Assembly (NCBI GenBank): GCA_015522955.1 | Contig: WALG01000135.1 | Span: 1-10,258 of the forward strand | DNA: 10,258 nt | From: DHVE2 group archaeon | GTDB taxonomy: Archaea > Thermoplasmatota > Thermoplasmata > Thermoplasmatales > Aciduliprofundaceae | Reading direction: 5' to 3' | Part shown: piece after piece, positions 7,025 through 10,258 of the stretch | Position numbering within the stretch: the first letter of the stretch is position 1 | Layout of the letters: every line of letters begins with the position of its first letter | Notes under the pieces: generated by a model | Databases searched by the model: none | Told to the model about the DNA's origin: nothing | What the model saw: only the letters and a program-made list of their open reading frames with translations | Position numbers and translations under genes: made by a program

Positions 7025-7539
7025 GGGTGCAATTCGTAGAGATAAATTTCATGAAATGCAAATTTCTTTTTCCCCAGACATTTCATCGCGTAACCCATAC
7101 TCTCTATCCTCTCAATTCTGTTGAACGAGGAAACGATAACGTATATCTTGCCCCCATCTTCAAGATAATTCTTTGCATCTCTTAAAAATCGAAAAAGTAT
7201 CTCGTCTCCGTATTCTCCACCACCTGCCCACTGCAGTTCCTCAATTCTCTCTGCGTCTCCCGGCAGATAGGGTGGGTTGAACACAATGGTATCATATTTT
7301 CCCTTCACGTTCGCAAACAAATCCGAATGCACCACCCGAATAGGCAGGTTTCTCTCCTTCGCTATTTTTTCTAAATTTTTTAAAGGTTCAGGGTCGATAT
7401 CCACTGCCGTTACCTCACTTCCCTTCTGGGCGCATTTTATGCTTATGGCACCGTTGCCAGTGCCCATATCCAGCACTCTTTTTCCACATGATATGTTATC
7501 CAAGAGTAGCAATGTGTCCTCTGATACGGGATACGTCAT
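7015..7539 (-). CDS. HemK/Mtq2-like N5-glutamine methyltransferase
   Basis: A 174-residue class I SAM-dependent methyltransferase, probably methylating the glutamine of the GGQ motif in archaeal release factor aRF1, as HemK2/Mtq2 homologues do with a Trm112 partner. The N-terminal Y-P-V-S-E-D-T-L-L-L-L-D (3-14) matches the family Y-x-P-x-E-D-x-x-L-L-L. SAM motif I is V-L-D-M-G-T-G-N-G (22-30) and the acidic loop is V-D-I-D-P (46-50). The catalytic tetrapeptide N88-P-P-Y91 is intact, and W-A-G-G-G-E-Y-G (104-111) is the usual downstream patch. The open frame runs on to 7836, but that part lies opposite the start of the divergent hydrolase gene. ATG 7539 is the only start giving the family N-terminus. 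No Shine-Dalgarno is visible, so a leaderless transcript is likely. No Trm112 gene is in the window, so the target remains inferred from family. Confidence 0.85.
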   Translation of the reverse strand: MTYPVSEDTLLLLDNISCGKRVLDMGTGNGAISIKCAQKGSEVTAVDIDPEPLKNLEKIAKERNLPIRVVHSDLFANVKGKYDTIVFNPPYLPGDAERIEELQWAGGGEYGDEILFRFLRDAKNYLEDGGKIYVIVSSFNRIERIESMGYAMKCLGKKKFAFHEIYLYELHPHG

Positions 7540-7587
7540 CAAAAAGGTTATATGTAACGATACCTTTAATTTTTTGGAGGTGTCGAG
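7540..7587. promoter_or_regulatory. Compact 48-bp divergent promoter (methyltransferase / UPF0173)
   Basis: For the rightward gene, TTATATGT at 7548-7555 is a TATA-like box with an expected start near 7577, and GGAGGTG at 7576-7582 is a ribosome binding site 5 nt before ATG 7588. For the leftward gene, AAATTAAAGG (complement of 7563-7572) is centred about 29 bp before ATG 7539, fitting a leaderless start. The two putative boxes are only about 16 bp apart, so the promoters would interfere. Confidence 0.5.
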
Positions 7588-8223
7588 ATGGAAATCAGAT
7601 GGCATGGCCATGCCTGCTTCGAGATAAGGAGCGGAATAACTATGGTTATAGATCCCCATGATGGTCGCTCCATTGGACTCAAACCTCCAAAGGCTCGCGC
7701 TGATCTTGTGCTTGTCACCCATCACCATTTTGACCACGATGCTGTACGCGTAATTAAGGGAGATTATAAGGTCATAGATTCTCCTGGAGAATACGAGTTT
7801 AACGGAATCAAAATAAAGGGTATAACTGCATATCACGATGAGAGTATGGGGGCCAAAAGGGGGAAAGTAACCATGTACCGTATCTCTGGAGAGGGAATCT
7901 CACTGCTACATGTTGGAGACCTGGGCCATGTGCTCTCAGAAGATATGCTTAAGGAGATTGGTAAAATAGATGTTCTCTTTATCCCTGTAGGTGGAGTTTA
8001 CACAGTGGATGCAGATAAAGCCTATGAAAATATGAAACTCCTCCACCCGCGTATTGTGGTGCCCATGCATTACAGATTTAACGGCCTCACCCTTGGTATT
8101 GATACAGTAAAACCATTCTTGGATAAATTTTCGAAGGATAGAATAGAGCACGTGGGCTCTTCAATCGAGTTTAGTAGGGAAGATCTACCAAAAACTACCA
8201 ATGTATGGGTATTCACTCTATAA
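7588..8223 (+). CDS. UPF0173 metallo-beta-lactamase-fold hydrolase
   Basis: A 211-residue MBL-fold protein of the UPF0173 (L-ascorbate lactonase-like) family; the physiological substrate of archaeal members is not known. The N-terminus W-H-G-H-A-C-F (5-11) is the family signature. The metal-binding motif is H45-H-H47-F-D49-H50. Further ligands are H108 and D111 in H-V-G-D-L-G-H, and H161 in V-P-M-H-Y-R. The stretch L-F-I-P-V-G-G (130-136) followed by the D-A-D-K-A segment is also typical. ATG 7588 has a strong GGAGGTG ribosome binding site, which fixes the start. It overlaps the aIF6 stop by 11 bp, convergently. Nothing in the window indicates its pathway. Confidence 0.88.
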   Translation: MEIRWHGHACFEIRSGITMVIDPHDGRSIGLKPPKARADLVLVTHHHFDHDAVRVIKGDYKVIDSPGEYEFNGIKIKGITAYHDESMGAKRGKVTMYRISGEGISLLHVGDLGHVLSEDMLKEIGKIDVLFIPVGGVYTVDADKAYENMKLLHPRIVVPMHYRFNGLTLGIDTVKPFLDKFSKDRIEHVGSSIEFSREDLPKTTNVWVFTL

Positions 8224-8869
8224 TATCCAGGGCATTTTCAATTCTATCCACTTCAACATTGGTGCTGCTCTCTCCAACTACTGCACCATGCGAGTTAGCC
8301 ACCACACTCGCTCCCAGATATAAACTACCGTAATTTGCAGTGGTGATATACACAGGCACCCCAAAAAGGTCCTTAAGAAAATCAATTTCATCATCGCTAA
8401 CTTGAGGGTGCACGATCATGCCTTTATTTGTAACTACGGCCGCTGAACCTACCGTTTTTATTCCCCCAATTGTGCCCTTCACAACCTCAACCTCTAGGGC
8501 TTCTTCTATGAGTTTTATTGTATCACGGTCAAAATCCACATGCACCATGGCTGCCTTATCATTTACAAGAATATCGTTACCCACCGCGTTTATCCTATCC
8601 TCTATAAAAAGAATGTTCAATTTATCAAATAGAAATCCCACATCTTCTTCACTTGCAAAATTTGTTATAACCGCTCCCCGAGAATTGAGAACCATGAGGC
8701 TCCCTATGAGCGGAGAGCCGCCTAGAAGAGTTTTATAAACCTCTACTTTTAGAGTTCTTTGGAAAACTTCTGAATTATCTACCTGAGTTGGTAAAATGAC
8801 AATAGAATCGTTACATGCGGCATAGACACCAACGAACGGGCTGCCCTGAATCTCTCCTTTTCTTATCAT
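8213..8869 (-). CDS. eif6: Translation initiation factor 6 (aIF6)
   Basis: Binds the 50S ribosomal subunit and blocks premature joining with the 30S subunit. At 218 residues it matches the pentein-fold family length. The N-terminus M-I-R-K-G-E-I-Q-G-S-P-F-V-G-V is typical, as are V-G-N-D-I-L-V-N-D-K-A-A-M-V-H near residues 96-110 and the repeated G-A-V-I / A-A-V-V-T-N strands of the five-fold pseudo-repeat. The ATG at 8869 is 2 bp after the rpl31e stop, so this is the last gene of the leftward operon. I see no clear Shine-Dalgarno, which suggests translational coupling to rpl31e. The 3' end overlaps the convergent UPF0173 gene. Confidence 0.95.
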   Translation of the reverse strand: MIRKGEIQGSPFVGVYAACNDSIVILPTQVDNSEVFQRTLKVEVYKTLLGGSPLIGSLMVLNSRGAVITNFASEEDVGFLFDKLNILFIEDRINAVGNDILVNDKAAMVHVDFDRDTIKLIEEALEVEVVKGTIGGIKTVGSAAVVTNKGMIVHPQVSDDEIDFLKDLFGVPVYITTANYGSLYLGASVVANSHGAVVGESSTNVEVDRIENALDIIE

Positions 8870-8871
8870 TA

Positions 8872-9135
8872 TTACTCTGGCATCAGAACTTCTGCAGTGT
8901 TTTCTTCCTCAAACTTTATTACCTTGACCTTGAGTTTTGAAGGAGGTTTCTGTATCCCTCTCTTCCAGATTTGCTGGTTCACTCGGTTGTCTATCCACAC
9001 ACTCTCCACAGGGACTTTCATATGACGGGCCACAAAACTACGTACCAGTTTTATAGCATAATTGGCCCTGCGTGTTCGTGGTACCATCTTAACCTTGCGA
9101 AGTGGGATGTTGTATATCATCTCTTTTTCTGCCAT
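8872..9135 (-). CDS. rpl31e: Large ribosomal subunit protein eL31 (L31e)
   Basis: An 87-residue 50S protein found in archaea and eukaryotes. It shows the usual core: Y-N-I-P-L-R-K-V near the start, P-R-T-R-R-A-N-Y-A-I-K-L-V-R, V-W-I-D-N-R-V-N-Q-Q-I-W-K-R-G-I-Q-K-P-P. The frame could begin at GTG 9144, but ATG 9135 is preferred because GAGGTGA (complement of 9141-9147) sits 5 nt upstream of it. That site overlaps the rpl39e stop codon, coupling the two genes. aIF6 follows after 2 bp. Confidence 0.95.
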   Translation of the reverse strand: MAEKEMIYNIPLRKVKMVPRTRRANYAIKLVRSFVARHMKVPVESVWIDNRVNQQIWKRGIQKPPSKLKVKVIKFEEENTAEVLMPE

Positions 9136-9145
9136 TTTCTTCACC

Positions 9146-9301
9146 TCACACCTTCAATTTGGTGCGGCGCCAGTTTCTCCTGTGAGGATGCGTGGTGAAT
9201 TTTCTATCGGTACGCATCATCACCCAGGCCGGCACCCTGCGATTGGCTCTTACCTCGCTTATCAGTCTAAATTTTCTTGCAACATGCTTATTTCTTGCCA
9301 T
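9146..9301 (-). CDS. rpl39e: Large ribosomal subunit protein eL39 (L39e)
   Basis: A 51-residue, highly basic 50S protein lining the exit-tunnel region. Reading the minus strand from ATG 9301 gives M-A-R-N-K-H-V-A-R-K-F-R-L, then V-P-A-W-V-M-M-R-T and the C-terminal H-P-H-R-R-N-W-R-R-T-K-L-K-V before TGA at 9148-9146. These are the family's length and sequence pattern, including the terminal R-R-N-W-R-R. It starts 2 bp after the PDCD5 stop, with GAGGCGAT as a Shine-Dalgarno-like element inside the end of the PDCD5 gene. It fills what would otherwise be a roughly 160-bp gap in the operon. Confidence 0.96.
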   Translation of the reverse strand: MARNKHVARKFRLISEVRANRRVPAWVMMRTDRKFTTHPHRRNWRRTKLKV

Positions 9302-9303
9302 TT

Positions 9304-9651
9304 TTATCGCCTCTCTATTCTTATCTCCCTCCTCTGGGAGGTTAGACTTCTCAGTATGCTCTTTAACTCCTCATCAGTTAGCATACGGTTTAGACGGCCG
9401 CTCTGGGCCAGAACTATAAGTTGATTCTCTACAGCCGTAGCAAGTTCTGGCCTTACAAGTTTGAGTCTAGCAAGACGCTCTCTTGCCTCAGGCTCAAGAA
9501 TCATGCGAAGCAGATTCTGCCTTGCCAGTTCCTCCTCTTCTCTTTGCCTCTCCTCCTCTTCCTGCTGAACCATACTCTGCTGCATGCTCTGCTGCCTTAT
9601 CAATTCCATGAGTTTACGCTTTTTTATTTCCTCGAGTTCTTTATCTTCCAT
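9304..9651 (-). CDS. PDCD5-family DNA-binding protein
   Basis: Archaeal homologue of eukaryotic PDCD5/TFAR19, 115 residues; its role in archaea is unclear, though nucleic-acid binding is reported for the family. The N-terminal third is a charged helical segment rich in Gln and Glu (about residues 18-44, with Q-Q-S-M-Q-Q-S-M and runs of E), likely an extended helix. The conserved core follows: L-R-M-I-L-E-P-E-A-R-E-R-L-A-R-L-K-L-V-R-P-E (48-69), then V-E-N-Q-L-I-V-L-A-Q-S-G-R-L near 74-87. The C-terminus ends in a basic tail. It sits in its usual archaeal position between S19e and L39e. The ATG at 9651 is set by the family N-terminus even though the Shine-Dalgarno directly abuts it. Confidence 0.93.
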   Translation of the reverse strand: MEDKELEEIKKRKLMELIRQQSMQQSMVQQEEEERQREEEELARQNLLRMILEPEARERLARLKLVRPELATAVENQLIVLAQSGRLNRMLTDEELKSILRSLTSQRREIRIERR

Positions 9652-9657
9652 ACCTCC
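9652..9657 (-). promoter_or_regulatory. Shine-Dalgarno abutting the PDCD5 start codon
   Basis: Minus strand reads TGA-GGAGGT-ATG: the rps19e stop, a perfect GGAGGT, then the PDCD5 start with no spacer. Normal spacing is several nucleotides, so this site may act mainly by holding or recapturing ribosomes that finish rps19e. Confidence 0.6.
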
Positions 9658-10110
9658 TCACTTCGCATATTTTTCAAGTTCAGTCTTATCTTTAACAAGA
9701 CTATTTATAACCTCCTTTGCAGCATTATCCACCAGAGACTGGCCCTTGGAAGTTATCACGCGACCTTTTTTATCCTTTTTAAGATAGCCTAGAACCTCAA
9801 GTTGCTGCAGGCACTTTCTTGCAATGCTTCTGCTTCCCTTTCTGGCCTTGTATCTCTTTGAGCCGCGGTCCTCTTTGCCCCCATACTCTGCTGCCAGTCT
9901 GGATGTACCTATGGGACCCTTAACATACACTTTCCTGAGCACGGAGGCCAGACGGATATACCACCAATCCTCCCGCTCGGGACCCTTCTCCTTGTGCACA
10001 CCTGTGGTAGCCCATGCGCTCCACTCAGGAGGCTCTATCTTCTCCTTCTTGAGTTTCTCCGCCAAGACTCGAATCAGTTTATCCGGTGGAACATCATACA
10101 CCGTAACCAT
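9658..10110 (-). CDS. rps19e: Small ribosomal subunit protein eS19 (S19e)
   Basis: A 150-residue 30S protein required for small-subunit assembly. Recognisable parts are V-T-V-Y-D-V-P-P-D-K-L at the start, P-P-E-W-S-A-W-A-T-T-G-V, the W-W-Y-I-R-L-A-S-V-L-R-K motif, Y-G-G-K-E-D-R-G-S, and S-I-A-R-K-C-L-Q-Q-L-E-V-L-G-Y. The frame can extend 4 codons to a TTG at 10122, but ATG 10110 matches the family N-terminus and has GGCGAT (complement of 10115-10120) 4 nt upstream. It is the first gene of the operon and follows a good TATA box. Confidence 0.95.
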   Translation of the reverse strand: MVTVYDVPPDKLIRVLAEKLKKEKIEPPEWSAWATTGVHKEKGPEREDWWYIRLASVLRKVYVKGPIGTSRLAAEYGGKEDRGSKRYKARKGSRSIARKCLQQLEVLGYLKKDKKGRVITSKGQSLVDNAAKEVINSLVKDKTELEKYAK

Positions 10111-10138
10111 GCTAATCGCCAAACGGCCCTATACATTA

Positions 10139-10148
10139 CCTATATAAG
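10139..10148 (-). promoter_or_regulatory. TATA box of the rps19e-aIF6 operon
   Basis: Minus strand CTTATATAGG is a near-consensus archaeal TATA box. A start about 25 bp downstream, near 10118, would leave a leader of roughly 7 nt before ATG 10110. Confidence 0.7.
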
Positions 10149-10258
10149 AGTATTTCGTTTCATCTCGTGCATGGATATGTGGCTCAATTATTTTATTTTT
10201 CAAAAATATTGCCAGATATTTGGGGGAAAGTAAAAAATTGTAGTTTTAACCACTAAAA

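Noticed and set aside
7540..7836. 99-residue N-terminal extension of the methyltransferase frame
   Set aside because: It overlaps the well-supported UPF0173 start on the other strand, and the HemK-family N-terminus begins right after ATG 7539.
9304..9651. Low-complexity Gln/Glu region as a repeat element or sign of a misread frame
   Set aside because: The charged Q/E-rich helix is normal for PDCD5-family N-termini, and the conserved core follows in the same frame.

Overview
The window is a gene-dense archaeal segment. Its right end carries a leftward operon of archaeal/eukaryotic-type translation genes: ribosomal proteins S19e, L39e and L31e, a PDCD5-family protein and aIF6. TATA-like boxes lie at archaeal spacing. 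Heavy use of AGA/AGG and ATA codons and moderate A+T suggest a thermophilic euryarchaeon. An Aciduliprofundum/DHVE2-like member of Thermoplasmatota is my best guess, but no marker in the window proves it.

Positions 1-4887 (+) hold a molybdenum-enzyme locus. A MobA-like cofactor nucleotidyltransferase is followed by a tightly coupled three-gene unit. This unit encodes a NuoE-like thioredoxin-fold subunit, a NuoF-like FMN/NAD subunit and an 880-residue formate dehydrogenase catalytic subunit whose N-terminus is a NuoG-like iron-sulfur module. Together they should form a soluble, cysteine-type (non-selenium) formate:NAD(P)+ oxidoreductase. Formate would be oxidised at the Mo/W-bis-MGD centre, electrons would run down the Fe-S chain of the alpha subunit to the NuoF FMN, and MobA would supply the guanine dinucleotide cofactor. 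Two Fe-S sites usual in relatives look altered: one NuoE cysteine is glycine, and the alpha subunit has no cysteines where the His-Cys [4Fe-4S] site would be.

Positions 4884-8223 hold four single genes on alternating strands. They are an MTA/SAH/5'-deoxyadenosine deaminase (-), a DUF89 metal-dependent phosphatase-like protein (+), a HemK/Mtq2-like protein glutamine methyltransferase (-) and a UPF0173 metallo-beta-lactamase-fold hydrolase (+). Divergent pairs share short promoter regions (80 and 48 bp). All three convergent pairs in the window overlap at their stop codons.

Positions 8213-10110 (-) hold the operon rps19e, PDCD5, rpl39e, rpl31e, aIF6, with gaps of 2-10 bp. The 51-codon rpl39e is small and easily missed. 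A good TATA box (10139-10148) sits just upstream of rps19e. The remaining 110 bp to the window edge is A+T-rich and non-coding as far as I can see, with one short dyad. I see no mobile elements, CRISPR arrays, tRNA or rRNA genes.
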